DNA of 64,000 bases from an uncultured Nitrososphaera sp. (GTDB lineage: Archaea; Thermoproteota; Nitrososphaeria; Nitrososphaerales; Nitrososphaeraceae), in contig CAMLKF010000002.1 of the NCBI GenBank assembly GCA_946480575.1, positions 6,206-70,205 on the forward strand. The letters run 5' to 3'. Position 1 is the stretch's first letter. Each line of letters begins with the position of its first letter. The notes under the pieces are model-generated. The model did no database searches and had not been told where the DNA came from. It worked only from the letters and a program-made list of their open reading frames with translations. Both the position numbers and the translations under genes were made by a program. Positions 34,874 to 44,274 of the stretch are shown piece by piece.

Positions 34874-35304
34874 GTGCTGTTTCCTGCCTGTTGCAATTTA
34901 TCGCTTGTGACACTATTATACAATTGTATCATAAGTTTGTCGAAAACGCGGGCGGCGTTTGATGCCTTGTTCGGCTGTCGACTCGCGGGCACTTTCGTCG
35001 ATTGGTTGACGGGGAGTGAAGATACACGCTAAAAAACAATCAACGCCGGATTCACACTGGTAACCCTTGTGCGGATTTTGGTACTCCTACCCGTTAAGTT
35101 CGGGTGATGAGCTGTTAATTTAGAGTGACGGAAACAAATATTCACTGCAACTGGATTATAAGTATAGATTAGAGATCACAAAAGAGCTTAGAGAGGCTGC
35201 TAGTCTGGTTAATGTGGAGAATTATTTGAGGCTAGCTTACCACAAACCATTTTCTTTCACAGCATTTAATTAAAATAATGATGTTTTCATCAACTAAGAC
35301 ATGA
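34874..35304. other. Intergenic region with coding relic
   Basis: About 430 nt without a complete gene. The plus strand at 35153-35275 reads LDYKYRLEITKELREAASLV and continues to an in-frame TAA, with no start codon upstream. That looks like the C-terminal remnant of a lost gene. The rest is AT-rich with no structure I can name. Confidence 0.4.
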
Positions 35305-35738
35305 ATGGGAGAAGTAGCCGTGTCTCCTCAACAACAACAACAACAACAAAACAAAAAGCTCATTCAGGAAGGATTTGATCATTGGGCAAGTAATCAAGAT
35401 AGTTTCTTTGATTTGCTCTCCGATGACATTGAATGGACGATCACCGGGACTTCCCCTTTTTCCAAGACCTACACTGGTCGCAAGCAATTTCTCGATGAAG
35501 TGATAGCCCCGCTATCTGCCTGTCTTTCAAAACAAATAACTCCAAAGGTTCGTGCGCTATACGCAGATGGTGACACTGTCATTGCACTTTGAATGGCACA
35601 GCGGTTGCAAAAGATCGCAAGCCTTACAACAATACCTGCTCGTGGTATATGACATTGAAGAATGATCGTATTGTCAAGGCAATCGGCTTCTTTGAAACCC
35701 TTGAACTTGCAGATATTTGGAAAAGAATACCGATTTGA
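35305..35738 (+). pseudogene. SnoaL/NTF2-like protein, frameshifted
   Basis: From ATG 35305 the frame encodes a polyglutamine start (seven Gln) and then the NTF2-like fold (FDHWASNQDSFFDLLSDDIE, then WTITGTSPFSKTYTGRKQFL). It ends at 35592 after DGDTVIAL. A different frame continues the same fold: NGTAVAKDRKPYNNTCSWYM, LKNDRIVKAIGFFETLELAD, then IWKRIPI and a stop at 35738. A small deletion near 35592 explains the break. Intact relatives are about 135-140 residues and often bind small hydrophobic ligands. Confidence 0.8.
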
Positions 35739-35838
35739 TGCGATTCTGGCAACTTGTCGTTTGCTATGGATATACATCTCGTTCAGTGATCAGCAAATGA
35801 AGAGTTAAGAGTCCAGAATAGTTGATATTTTTAATCAG

Positions 35839-36177
35839 CTAATAGCTCTTTGTTTGTACCTGCATTAAATGATACCACAAGTCCCTTATTGACTTGGCTG
35901 TATCAGTATCGTCTCTTATGTAGTATGTATTTTCGTCTTTGCTTTTATCTTTATTATTTGGATCTGCTACTCTTCTTGCACCAATGCCAGCTGCATCTAT
36001 ATCTAAAAGATTTTCAATTATCTTGTTTACCATATTCATGGATGCCCGAGTACCCGCATGAATTTCGGCCATTGTTTGCTGTTGTTCTTTAGATAAAAGA
36101 AAGTCTATTACCTTGGCTGCTTCGCTACCTGCAAATAGAGAACTCAACGGACTTGCTGGCTGTCTGGCAACATCCAT
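35839..36177 (-). CDS. Winged-helix transcription regulator
   Basis: A 112-residue protein with an ArsR-like winged helix-turn-helix. The helices are FAGSEAAKVIDFLLSKEQQQ, TMAEIHAGTRASMNMVNKII (recognition helix) and ENLLDIDAAGIGARR, followed by a charged wing and YYIRDD. It has no cysteine metal site, so it is not a classical ArsR metal sensor. It is divergent from the flavin-binding gene at 36274 with about 97 nt between, which suggests it may control that gene. Confidence 0.7.
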   Translation of the reverse strand: MDVARQPASPLSSLFAGSEAAKVIDFLLSKEQQQTMAEIHAGTRASMNMVNKIIENLLDIDAAGIGARRVADPNNKDKSKDENTYYIRDDTDTAKSIRDLWYHLMQVQTKSY

Positions 36178-36273
36178 GTATACGACTGGATTAATTCTAT
36201 CACTCTGTCGTACTTAAAGAAGTCTATTCTGGATTCTCTCAATGTTTATATCAAAAGCCTACGACATCAACAC

Positions 36274-36753
36274 ATGGCGCCAAAGCTAATACAAGCCATG
36301 CCCGGCATGTCCAAGCCTGTCACTGAAGCTGAAGTTGAAAGATTTCTTGAAAGCAAGCTTAACCTGCAGTTGGCTACACTTGACAACGAGGGTTACCCGA
36401 ATGTCACTCCCGTCATGTTTTATTACGAGAAGGATTCTGGCAAAATGTATGTTAATGCTGATAAGAGATCAAGGAAAGTTCAGAATATTCGTAGAAATCC
36501 TGACAAGGTCTACTATTCCATCGATGATGAAAATCTTTCCTATGAAGGAGTAAAGGGAAGGGCACGAGCGACCATAATTGAAGACGCGCAAAAAAATATC
36601 TCCATCTTGGAAAAGATAAACCTAAAGTACCTAGGAACACTTGAACACCCAATGGCAAGGGAGCTGATGGAAAATACTAGAAACGGAACATACGTGACAA
36701 TTGATATTACGCCAAGATTCTTCTCTGCATGGAATCTTGGAAAGGTACAATAA
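36274..36753 (+). CDS. Pyridoxamine-phosphate-oxidase-like flavin protein
   Basis: A 159-residue split-barrel protein of the PPOX family. LNLQLATLDNEGYPNVTPVM and MYVNADKRSRKVQNIRRNPD are the usual FMN- or F420-binding segments, and YEGVKGRARATI follows. The family includes FMN- or F420-dependent reductases and haem-degrading relatives. F420 chemistry is plausible because an F420 reductase gene lies at 44620-45294. The substrate is unknown. Confidence 0.85.
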   Translation: MAPKLIQAMPGMSKPVTEAEVERFLESKLNLQLATLDNEGYPNVTPVMFYYEKDSGKMYVNADKRSRKVQNIRRNPDKVYYSIDDENLSYEGVKGRARATIIEDAQKNISILEKINLKYLGTLEHPMARELMENTRNGTYVTIDITPRFFSAWNLGKVQ

Positions 36754-36941
36754 TTAAGAAGGGCATTGATTAATACTAGCCAGCCGGTCTTATCCAGCAG
36801 ATATATCCTTGCCATTTGCCAGCCAGTTGAACCCTTGTACTCTCTCAGTATGTCGTGAATTTCGCACCACTCCTTCTTGTCAAACTATACTACTACTACT
36901 ACTACTCATCTGCTGATGTATAGGCATCCTTTTTGATCAAA

Positions 36942-38423
36942 CTAGCGTATGGCGAGCGCGTTCTGCATGAACTTGCGGAGCTCCGACGCCTTGACCCTTT
37001 CCTGCTGCATCGTGTCCCTGTGCCGGACGGTCACTGTACCGTCCTGCATCGTGGTCTGGTCTACAGTCACTGCAAAGGGCGCGCCGATCTCTTCAAGCCT
37101 CCGGTAGCGCCTGCCTATCGACCCAGATTCGTCGTAAAAGGTGTCAAAGTCCAGCTTCAGGTCAGAATAGATCTCGCGCGCTTTTTGGTCAAGCCCGTCC
37201 TTTGTCATCAGCGGCAACACGCCCACCATAACTGGCGCAAGATACGGCTTGAGCCGCAGCACGACCCGGTCATCGTGGTGCTCGTCTTCGTAGTAGCAGT
37301 GCTCCAAGATGGTATAGATGCTCCTGTCGATTCCCATCGAAAGCTCAAAGACGTGAGGCAGAACCTTTGTCTGGTCGGCAGGGTCTACCACCTCAAGATT
37401 CTGCTTGCTAGTTGCTGAATGCCCTTTTAGGTCATAGTCAGAGCGGTAGTTGCATGCCACAAGCTCAAGCCAGCCGCCGATGCTCGTCTCGACTTCAAAG
37501 TCGAATGCGACTGCGGCATAGAACGCCTTTTCTTCGTCAGACAAGCGCCTGAACCGGCTGCGCCTAACATCGATGCCCGTCTTGTCGTAAAATTCTATCA
37601 GGAGCGCAAGGTAATAGGCGACAAGCTTGTTTGGCACTAGCCCTTTCCTGATAGCTTCCTCGGCTGTTGCTTCGGTTATAGACGATGATCCGTCGGAGGA
37701 AGACAGCCGCAGGACAGTGCCCTTGACTTGGTCGAATTTGGGCATGTCGTCCAGCCTGTTGGGATTGCAGAATACCTCGATCTCGGCCTGGTAGAACTCC
37801 CGGAGCCGGAGAAGGCTCTGCCTTGGCGCGATTTCGTTTCTGAAGCTCTTGCCCACCTGCGCCACTCCAAGCGGCAGGCGGCCTCTCATTGTCTTGAACA
37901 CGCGGGCAAAGTCGACAAATATCGTCTGACAGGTCTCGGGGCGCAGGTATGCTTCTTCTGCCGCCGGCCCGATGCCAACACGGAACATCATGTTAAAGCG
38001 GCTGACACCCCCGAACTCGCCCTTGCAATTGGGGCACCTTAGGTTGTGCTTTTTGATGAGCGCGTCTATTTCTTCGTTGGTCATCTTCTCAGGTACATTC
38101 TCGCCTGTCTTTTCTGTGATGTAGCGATCGGCGCGGAAAGTAGAACCGCACTTTGTGCACTTGACTATCGGGTCGGTAAAGTTGCCGATGTGGCCCGACG
38201 CAACGAACACGCTCTTGCTCATTATCTGGCAGCCGTCTATCTCTATCATGCTGTCGCGCCTCACTAGCTCGCGCCGCCACAGCTCGACGAACTTGTTCTT
38301 CATGCTGACGCCTGTCGGCCCGTACTCCCAAAAGCCGGCCGGAGCGTCGGAGTAAATCTCGCAACTTGGAAAGTAGAATCCCCTCTCAAGGGCCAGCTTC
38401 ATTACCTCTTCATAATTTGCCAT
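36942..38423 (-). CDS. glyS: Glycyl-tRNA synthetase
   Basis: A 493-residue class II synthetase of the archaeal/eukaryotic alpha2 type that charges tRNA-Gly. FYFPSCEIYSDAPAGFWEYG at the N-terminus, the LRPETCQTIFVDF motif 2 region and VFELSMGIDRSIYTILEHCY in motif 3 are clear. The insert contains two CxxC pairs (CTKCGSTF and CPNCKGEF) that bind zinc. The C-terminal anticodon-binding domain is complete. ATG 38423 is chosen over 38438. It is divergent from the aminotransferase gene. Confidence 0.95.
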   Translation of the reverse strand: MANYEEVMKLALERGFYFPSCEIYSDAPAGFWEYGPTGVSMKNKFVELWRRELVRRDSMIEIDGCQIMSKSVFVASGHIGNFTDPIVKCTKCGSTFRADRYITEKTGENVPEKMTNEEIDALIKKHNLRCPNCKGEFGGVSRFNMMFRVGIGPAAEEAYLRPETCQTIFVDFARVFKTMRGRLPLGVAQVGKSFRNEIAPRQSLLRLREFYQAEIEVFCNPNRLDDMPKFDQVKGTVLRLSSSDGSSSITEATAEEAIRKGLVPNKLVAYYLALLIEFYDKTGIDVRRSRFRRLSDEEKAFYAAVAFDFEVETSIGGWLELVACNYRSDYDLKGHSATSKQNLEVVDPADQTKVLPHVFELSMGIDRSIYTILEHCYYEDEHHDDRVVLRLKPYLAPVMVGVLPLMTKDGLDQKAREIYSDLKLDFDTFYDESGSIGRRYRRLEEIGAPFAVTVDQTTMQDGTVTVRHRDTMQQERVKASELRKFMQNALAIR

Positions 38424-38541
38424 CTGCAAGAAGCACACCTCTTAGACAGGCTTTAAATTTGTTGCCCGGATTTTATGTAAAACTGTTTTATCTGGGACGC
38501 ATAACAATTTATTTCGGTCAAAGTCCCCCCTAGGTGTCCAT

Positions 38542-39720
38542 TTGAAGGTATCAGACAGAACGCACGGCGTGGAATATGCCATCCGCGACATTACCACCTA
38601 CGCGCGTAAGTACAAGGCAACGGGCAAGGAGATAATCTACCTCAACATAGGCGATCCTGTCAAGTTTGACTTCAAGACGCCTGACCACATCAAGAAGGCG
38701 ATGGTGGATGCAGTCATGCGCGACGAGAACTATTACGCCGACTCGGAAGGCTTGCCGGAATTGTGTGAAGCTATAGTGGAAAAAGAGTCTGAGAAGGGAC
38801 TCGATGTCACCGAGGACGATGTCATTGTGACAAACGGGGTTTCAGAAGGTCTTGACATGGTGATGGCATCCATTGTCGACCCCAACACCGAGGTGCTGAT
38901 GCCCGGGCCGTACTATCCTCCTTATGCTTCATATGCCAAGTTTTACGGAGGCAAGCCAGTAGAGTTCAAGTTGCACGAGGACGGCCGGCCTGACCTTGAA
39001 GACCTCCGGGAAAAGATAACGCCGCGGTCGCGCGCCCTTTGCATAATAAGCCCTAACAATCCAACAGGAGAGGTTTTCGACAGAAAGAGCCTCCAGCAGT
39101 TGATAGACATTGCCACCGAGCACGACCTCTACGTCATCTGCGATGAGATATACGACAAGATAGTCTTTGATTCGCAGTTCACCGGCATCGGCAAGGTCGC
39201 CAAGGACGCCCCTGTAATTTTGCTGAACGGATTTTCAAAAGCCTACCTTATGAGCGGCTGGCGCTGCGGTTACATCTGCCTGAACAGCAGGTCTAGAAAG
39301 CTGGGTGGCCTCCGCGAAGACATACCCAAGCTGGCAAGGGTGCGTATCGCATCCAACCTGCCCGTGCAGATTGCGGCGGTGCAGGCGCTGAGAGGGCCAC
39401 AGACCCACATTCCGAAGATGGTTGACAAGCTAAAGTCAAGGCGCGACCATGTCGTCAAGCGCCTGAACACGATGGGAATTCAGTGCAAGGTTCCACGCGG
39501 CGCGTTCTACGTTTTCCCCAAGATAAACTTGGGTACACGCTGGCGCGACGACCAACACTTTGTTATCGACCTGTTGAACAACACCGGCGTCCTGACCGTG
39601 CACGGGTCGGGCTTTGGCTCAACCTATGGCTCGAGCCACTTTAGGATAGTGTACCTGCCGCCAGAGGAAATGCTGGAAAAGGCAATGGACAAGCTCGAGC
39701 ACTTTATGAACTGCAAGTAG
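38542..39720 (+). CDS. Alanine/aspartate-type aminotransferase
   Basis: A 392-residue PLP enzyme of the class I fold. IGDPVKFDFKTPDHI at the N-terminus, ISPNNPTGEVF near residue 170, CDEIYDKIVF near residue 200 and the Schiff-base lysine in LNGFSKAYLMSGWRCGY near residue 235 are all present. The form matches the AlaAT/AlaT-like archaeal group, so alanine or aspartate is the likely amino donor. It begins with a TTG at 38542. It stands alone, convergent with the MFS gene. Confidence 0.88.
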   Translation: MKVSDRTHGVEYAIRDITTYARKYKATGKEIIYLNIGDPVKFDFKTPDHIKKAMVDAVMRDENYYADSEGLPELCEAIVEKESEKGLDVTEDDVIVTNGVSEGLDMVMASIVDPNTEVLMPGPYYPPYASYAKFYGGKPVEFKLHEDGRPDLEDLREKITPRSRALCIISPNNPTGEVFDRKSLQQLIDIATEHDLYVICDEIYDKIVFDSQFTGIGKVAKDAPVILLNGFSKAYLMSGWRCGYICLNSRSRKLGGLREDIPKLARVRIASNLPVQIAAVQALRGPQTHIPKMVDKLKSRRDHVVKRLNTMGIQCKVPRGAFYVFPKINLGTRWRDDQHFVIDLLNNTGVLTVHGSGFGSTYGSSHFRIVYLPPEEMLEKAMDKLEHFMNCK

Positions 39721-39721
39721 G

Positions 39722-41215
39722 CTAGCTTTTTTCGCCTGCTTTCGGCGCGCCTTCATAGGCTATTGCAGAGACTGCTTTTCTTCTGCTCACCGCCAGCGCC
39801 AGGGCAACCGACGCCAGCGAGATCAGGGCTGCTGTAAGGAATATCAGGTTGTACGCGTCCTGCGTAGGGAATTGCCCGGCCACTCCCTCTACGGTCCCCT
39901 GGTACATCTGTTGGAACACTCCAGCAGACGCCGGACCCACTGACATTCCGACCAGGTTGAGAAGCAGCGTCATTCCGAGGGCAATCCCGGTCACTTGCAT
40001 CGGCACAGAAAGGAGTATTATATTGAATGCGCCGGTAATTGAAAGCGAAAGCCCAGTTGCGAGTATCGCGAGCCCAACCGAAACCATGCTTTCGGTCGAA
40101 TGGAACATGAGCAGTGTAAAGAATCCGATCGTGCTGATTACAGTACCAATTAGTGTCAGCTTGGTGTTTTTGATTTTATTCAGGATAAAACCTGACATAA
40201 TTGTCCCGATCAGCAACACAACCATGAAGGGCAACTGAACGCCCGCGACGGCAACGGCGTCGCCTCCGAATCCTAGCGGCTGAGGGCTCCTTACCATGAC
40301 AGGGATCGTCAGATATACCATGAAAATGGACATGAAGACCAGCATGAGAATGATGGTCGGAGGAAGGAAACTTTTGCTGGTCATTAACTTGAAATCAAGC
40401 AAAGGTGAATGGACTCTCTTTTCAATGAGGATAAATGTTGCAAGCGATACTCCCGATGCGGCAAAGAGGCCGGCGACCTGATACCCTGCGCTGGCGCTGT
40501 TGCTTTCCAGGAAGGAGATGCCGGCCAGAAATGAAATTATTGTAGCCGCAAGGGCCAACGTTCCCTTTATGTCAATTGTCTGGTCATTCGACGGATTGCC
40601 ATTGCCTACCTCGATTCCAGCCTCCATTGATGCTGGACTCTGGACGCGCACGAACCTCACTATTATCAGCCAGAGTGCTATTGCGACGGGAAGTATTGCC
40701 AAGAATGTCGCCTGCCACCCAAAGTTTTGGATTATGGCTGCGCCGCCCACCAGGCCGACAATGGCCCCGCCAGAAAATGTGGAGCTGAATATCGTCTGGC
40801 CTATTGCAAGCTTTTTCTCCGGAAGGACTTCTCTGATGATTCCAAAAGCAATAGGGAACATAGCCATCCCAACGCCTTGAGCCGCTCTTGCTGCGAGCAT
40901 GAATTCGATGTTGGTGGCAAATCGTCCTGCCAGAATGCCTACTGCGTAAACTGCCATTACTATGAGCAGTATCTTTTTCTTGCCATAGATATCAGACAGC
41001 TTACCTGCAATCGGCGTCATGACGGCCGCTGCAATTATGTAAGCTGAAAGTAGCCATGACGAGGTGCTGTATGAGATGTTGAAATCGCGAATGAAATCCG
41101 GAATGGCTGGTAGTATCATTGTCTCGTCAAACATAACGATCAGGCCCAAGCAACTCAGAATGATGAGCGTTCTCCATCCTGAATGATTCGCATCTTGTTT
41201 TTCTACACTAGCCAC
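39722..41215 (-). CDS. MFS multidrug exporter, 14-helix type
   Basis: A 497-residue transporter of the EmrB/QacA (DHA2) group, expected to have 14 membrane helices. The first helix carries LIVMFDETMILPAIPDF, the DHA2 form of motif D1, and LSDIYGKKKILLI is motif A between helices 2 and 3. It probably exports small hydrophobic compounds by proton antiport. It ends one base after the aminotransferase stop on the opposite strand. The substrate is unknown. Confidence 0.88.
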   Translation of the reverse strand: MASVEKQDANHSGWRTLIILSCLGLIVMFDETMILPAIPDFIRDFNISYSTSSWLLSAYIIAAAVMTPIAGKLSDIYGKKKILLIVMAVYAVGILAGRFATNIEFMLAARAAQGVGMAMFPIAFGIIREVLPEKKLAIGQTIFSSTFSGGAIVGLVGGAAIIQNFGWQATFLAILPVAIALWLIIVRFVRVQSPASMEAGIEVGNGNPSNDQTIDIKGTLALAATIISFLAGISFLESNSASAGYQVAGLFAASGVSLATFILIEKRVHSPLLDFKLMTSKSFLPPTIILMLVFMSIFMVYLTIPVMVRSPQPLGFGGDAVAVAGVQLPFMVVLLIGTIMSGFILNKIKNTKLTLIGTVISTIGFFTLLMFHSTESMVSVGLAILATGLSLSITGAFNIILLSVPMQVTGIALGMTLLLNLVGMSVGPASAGVFQQMYQGTVEGVAGQFPTQDAYNLIFLTAALISLASVALALAVSRRKAVSAIAYEGAPKAGEKS

Positions 41216-41408
41216 TTGATTATCAACAACCTATTTTGAGAGTAGCTCCGAAATTCCACGAACTGATTTTGCAGCAGAGGTATATACTTGGTGTAAGAAA
41301 TACACAGGCTCTATTGTTATAGGATGCGCTTAATAAATTCAGTAGTATTCATTTGCTAAGTCAGTTAGCAAGAAAGAACAGATATAAAAGAACTAATTAT
41401 TATCTGGC

Positions 41409-41428
41409 GTTCCACTGGAAACGCGCGC
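41409..41428 (+). repeat. Intergenic repeat motif, copy 2
   Basis: GTTCCACTGGAAACGCGCGC, followed directly by an alternating purine-pyrimidine tract to about 41462. TTCCACTGGAA is itself a perfect palindrome around the central C. An inverted identical copy is at 53880-53899 and a partial one at 10308-10322. It lies between the divergent MFS and htpX genes. Confidence 0.7.
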
Positions 41429-41508
41429 ATGTATACGTGCGCACATGTATATATATACACACATGCATAGTAAATCATTATTAGACGATTCCGACCTAGT
41501 TTATACCT

Positions 41509-42423
41509 GTGATCTCGAAAAAGCAGCCCTGGCGAAGAAGGGATGCTGGCCTTACCGCAAGAATAATCGTCAGCTTTGCAGTCCTTACCATGCTCTATTT
41601 AGTATTCCTGACTGTCCTCACGTACGTCGGCTTTGACTATATCTCGATAGTGGTGATTGCCGGGATAATGATTCTGCTCCAGTGGTACTTTTCCGACAAG
41701 ATAGTTCTGTGGAGCACTGGCGCAAGAGTAGTGAGCAGGGAGCAATTCCCAGAGCTGCACGACATTGTTGAGCGAATAGTGGCAAGGAACAACCTTCCAA
41801 AGCCAAGGATTGCAGTGGTCAACACAAGGATGCCAAACGCGTTTGCGACAGGCAAGAGCCCCAAGGGATCTATTGTCGCCGTGACGACAGGGTTAATGGA
41901 TGAGCTTGAAACCGAAGAGCTGGAAGGCGTCATCGCCCACGAGCTAGCGCACATCAAGAACCGCGACGTGCTGGTGCTGACGCTTGCAAGCCTCTTTTCC
42001 ACAGTGGCATGGTTCCTGATGCGTTTTGGCTTTTACGGCGCCTACTATGGCGGCGGAGGGTACGGAGGCGGCCGCAGTAGAGACAGCGCCGGCGGCATGG
42101 CGCTTGTAATGCTTGTCGCAATCATTACCTGGTTTGTCAGCTTTTTGATAATCAGGGCGATATCGCGCTACCGTGAGTTCGTGGCAGACAAGGATGGAGC
42201 GCTCATGACAGGCAAGCCAAGCAAGCTGGCAAGCGCACTCCTCAAGATAAGCGGGCAGATGAGACGGATGCCGACGCGTGACCTGAGGGAGGTGGAAGGC
42301 ATGAACCACTTTTTCATAGTGCCGGCGCTCTCTGGCGACACCTTTGTAAGCATATTCTCCACTCACCCACCGATAGACCAGAGGATCAAAAAGCTCATGG
42401 AAATGGAGGCTGCAATGAGCTGA
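41509..42423 (+). CDS. htpX: HtpX-like membrane zinc metalloprotease
   Basis: A 304-residue M48 protease that degrades misfolded membrane proteins. Two N-terminal helices (residues 16-60) precede the zinc motif HELAH at residues 144-148 in GVIAHELAHIKNRD. Two further helices follow, with the third ligand Glu in SRYREFVADKDGA. The start is a GTG. Its stop overlaps the next gene, pspAB. HtpX next to PspAB is a known pairing in archaea and actinobacteria, so this is half of a membrane-stress locus completed by pspA and pspAA on the other strand. Confidence 0.9.
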   Translation: MISKKQPWRRRDAGLTARIIVSFAVLTMLYLVFLTVLTYVGFDYISIVVIAGIMILLQWYFSDKIVLWSTGARVVSREQFPELHDIVERIVARNNLPKPRIAVVNTRMPNAFATGKSPKGSIVAVTTGLMDELETEELEGVIAHELAHIKNRDVLVLTLASLFSTVAWFLMRFGFYGAYYGGGGYGGGRSRDSAGGMALVMLVAIITWFVSFLIIRAISRYREFVADKDGALMTGKPSKLASALLKISGQMRRMPTRDLREVEGMNHFFIVPALSGDTFVSIFSTHPPIDQRIKKLMEMEAAMS

Positions 42424-43034
42424 ACTTTTTTCGCAGGATACGAGACAACTTTGACAGGCGTATAAAAGAGCGCGCGGATGCCGACGTACTATTTGCCCTT
42501 TCTTCTACGCATGTCACACTGGAGCTCAAGCTGGGTCTGAAGGTGACTGGCAGGTGCGCGCTCACCTTCAAGACAGTGAGCGGCACGTTCTTTTACGAAA
42601 TGGAGCAGGATGTCAGGCGCTTCCTTGACAGCTTGAGGCCGGAATTTGACCTTAGATACCGCGCAGTCACTGACTCGTACGGCTACATGTGGGTCATTTT
42701 TGAAGGCCAAAGCATAGAGGACCTGCTGGCAGGTCTGACTGCGGCCGGCGACATTGTAGAAGAAAAAGGGTTTTCAGACCAGCTCTTGGCAGCAGTGTTC
42801 GAGTTTTACAGTGAGCGACAGGGTGGTGGTGGTGGCGACCACCAGTACATCATTTACAACTACAAACGGAACAACTTTTACCCATTTGTCCCGGTCGGCC
42901 GGAATAATAATAAGTCAAGAGACACGGAAAAGGAGATGAAAATAATGGCTGCTGTTGCCGAGGAGATGCCCTTTGAAAAAGACATGGGTCTGTGGTACCC
43001 TCTGTGGGACCTGCCGCTCAGAGCTCCGGAATAA
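42420..43034 (+). CDS. pspAB: PspA-associated protein PspAB
   Basis: The family core is plain: IYNYKRNNFYPFVPVGR and the ending MGLWYPLWDLPLRAPE. Family-like sequence (FFRRIRDNFDRRIKERADAD, then VLFALSSTHVTLELKLGLKV) extends upstream of the first usual start (GTG 42543) to a CTG at 42420 that overlaps the htpX stop. A 204-residue product from the CTG is the right length for PspAB, so the CTG or a re-initiation event at the overlap is probably used. The Gly/Asp-rich and Asn-rich inserts (GGGGGD, NNNK) look like repeat expansion. It overlaps pspAA by 17 nt, tail to tail. Confidence 0.75.
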   Translation: MNFFRRIRDNFDRRIKERADADVLFALSSTHVTLELKLGLKVTGRCALTFKTVSGTFFYEMEQDVRRFLDSLRPEFDLRYRAVTDSYGYMWVIFEGQSIEDLLAGLTAAGDIVEEKGFSDQLLAAVFEFYSERQGGGGGDHQYIIYNYKRNNFYPFVPVGRNNNKSRDTEKEMKIMAAVAEEMPFEKDMGLWYPLWDLPLRAPE

Positions 43035-43494
43035 CGCCTTCTCCATGGAATAGCTTCTTTGCCTCGTCGACTGACAGGTCGGCGCTTGGCAAAATGATGT
43101 CAGACTGGATTATTTCGTGGGGGTCGAGAGGCTTGCCGTGCTTGGTTACTACCTGGCTCAGCTCCGTCAGCCTTTTCTTGAACTCAAAGTCGTCCGATCT
43201 TTCTCTGCTGACCAGCTCGACTATGGCGTTGTCGATGTCGTTGAGCTTTTTCAGAGTCTTGCTGTCGACCGTATACTGCCCTTGGCCCATAATCCTGACG
43301 ACCCTTCTTCTCGCCATTGTAACGCTTTTCGCTCTTGCACGCACCGCTGGTGCCTTTTTGCGAGTGCCACTGGCCGTTTTCCGTGTAGATGCCGCCTTTT
43401 TCAGGCGCCTTTTACCCTTTACAATGCGCTTTGTCTTGAGCTTGCTGGCAGCCGTCCTGCCCTTGCCGCTCTTTACTTTCGCTTTTCGTTTCAT
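43018..43494 (-). CDS. pspAA: PspA-associated protein PspAA with basic N-tail
   Basis: Residues 60-158 are the PspAA domain (VVRIMGQGQYTVDSKTLKKL, then KRLTELSQVVTKHGKPLDPH and a final HGEGVIPEL). Ahead of it are 59 residues of almost only Lys, Arg, Ala, Thr and Ser, like a histone-H1 tail. The ATG at 43494 overlaps the pspA stop as ATGA, which supports translation of the tail. A shorter product could start at ATG 43317. PspAA partners PspA in membrane-stress defence; the basic tail might bind acidic lipid or nucleic acid (inference). Confidence 0.8.
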   Translation of the reverse strand: MKRKAKVKSGKGRTAASKLKTKRIVKGKRRLKKAASTRKTASGTRKKAPAVRARAKSVTMARRRVVRIMGQGQYTVDSKTLKKLNDIDNAIVELVSRERSDDFEFKKRLTELSQVVTKHGKPLDPHEIIQSDIILPSADLSVDEAKKLFHGEGVIPEL

Positions 43495-44225
43495 TGCTGC
43501 GCTTCTTGCTCCAACTGCTGCTTCTTCTTACGTTCCCTCTCTGACTTTAACTTTGCTAATTCTTCCTCAACAGAGCCTTGTACTGTAATTTTTTCTAGTT
43601 CTCGTTCGATTTCATCCTTATTTGAGGTATAATCGGTGAGAGTTCCTGAATTTATCATGTCATCCAGTGCCTCAGACTTGGCCTTCATTTTTTCGGCCTT
43701 GTCCTCTGCCCTATTCATGGCCATGCCTACGTCCGCCATCTCTTCTGAGATGCCAGTGACGCTCTCCTTTATCTTGACCTGTGCCTCCGCTGCCGAGTAC
43801 TGTGCCTTTATGACCTCTTTTTTCGACTTAAATTCCTCCACCTTGATCGCCAGCCTCTTTGACGTTTCCTCCAGCTTTTCCTCTTCCTGCTTCATGTCAG
43901 ATATCCGCTTGTCAAGGTTCTGGCTCTGGAGCAAGTTGGCGTTCTTGCGCTCAAGCGCCAGCTTTGCCAAGTCTTCTCTGTCGGTGTCAAGAGCTCTGCG
44001 CGCCTGCTCGTCGAGGAGGCGAATGTTGGCCCAGAGTTTTGACTTTTGCATCTCTAGCCGCTTTCTTGCCGTGATTACTTCTGCGAGGCTCCTGCGCAGC
44101 TCGTTCATCAATTCAAGCTGCTTAGTGTATGAATAATCGAGAGCTTCGCGAGGGTCCTCGTACATGTCAAGGAGCGTATTCACTTTTTGCTTGATGACAG
44201 TTGAGATACGGTTCATGAGGCCCAA
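43491..44225 (-). CDS. pspA: PspA/IM30 family membrane-remodelling protein
   Basis: A 244-residue, almost wholly helical coiled-coil protein of the ESCRT-III-like PspA/Vipp1 family, which coats and stabilises damaged membranes. From the TTG at 44225 the product reads MGLMNRISTVIKQKVNTLLD, then MYEDPREALDYSYTKQLELM, matching the amphipathic helix 0 and first hairpin of the family. Longer starts exist but do not fit. It is translationally coupled to pspAA through an ATGA overlap and faces htpX-pspAB. Confidence 0.92.
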   Translation of the reverse strand: MGLMNRISTVIKQKVNTLLDMYEDPREALDYSYTKQLELMNELRRSLAEVITARKRLEMQKSKLWANIRLLDEQARRALDTDREDLAKLALERKNANLLQSQNLDKRISDMKQEEEKLEETSKRLAIKVEEFKSKKEVIKAQYSAAEAQVKIKESVTGISEEMADVGMAMNRAEDKAEKMKAKSEALDDMINSGTLTDYTSNKDEIERELEKITVQGSVEEELAKLKSERERKKKQQLEQEAQQ

Positions 44226-44274
44226 TTTGTACTCACCTGCATATTCTAGCACTTATTATTAAAAGATGACGATT

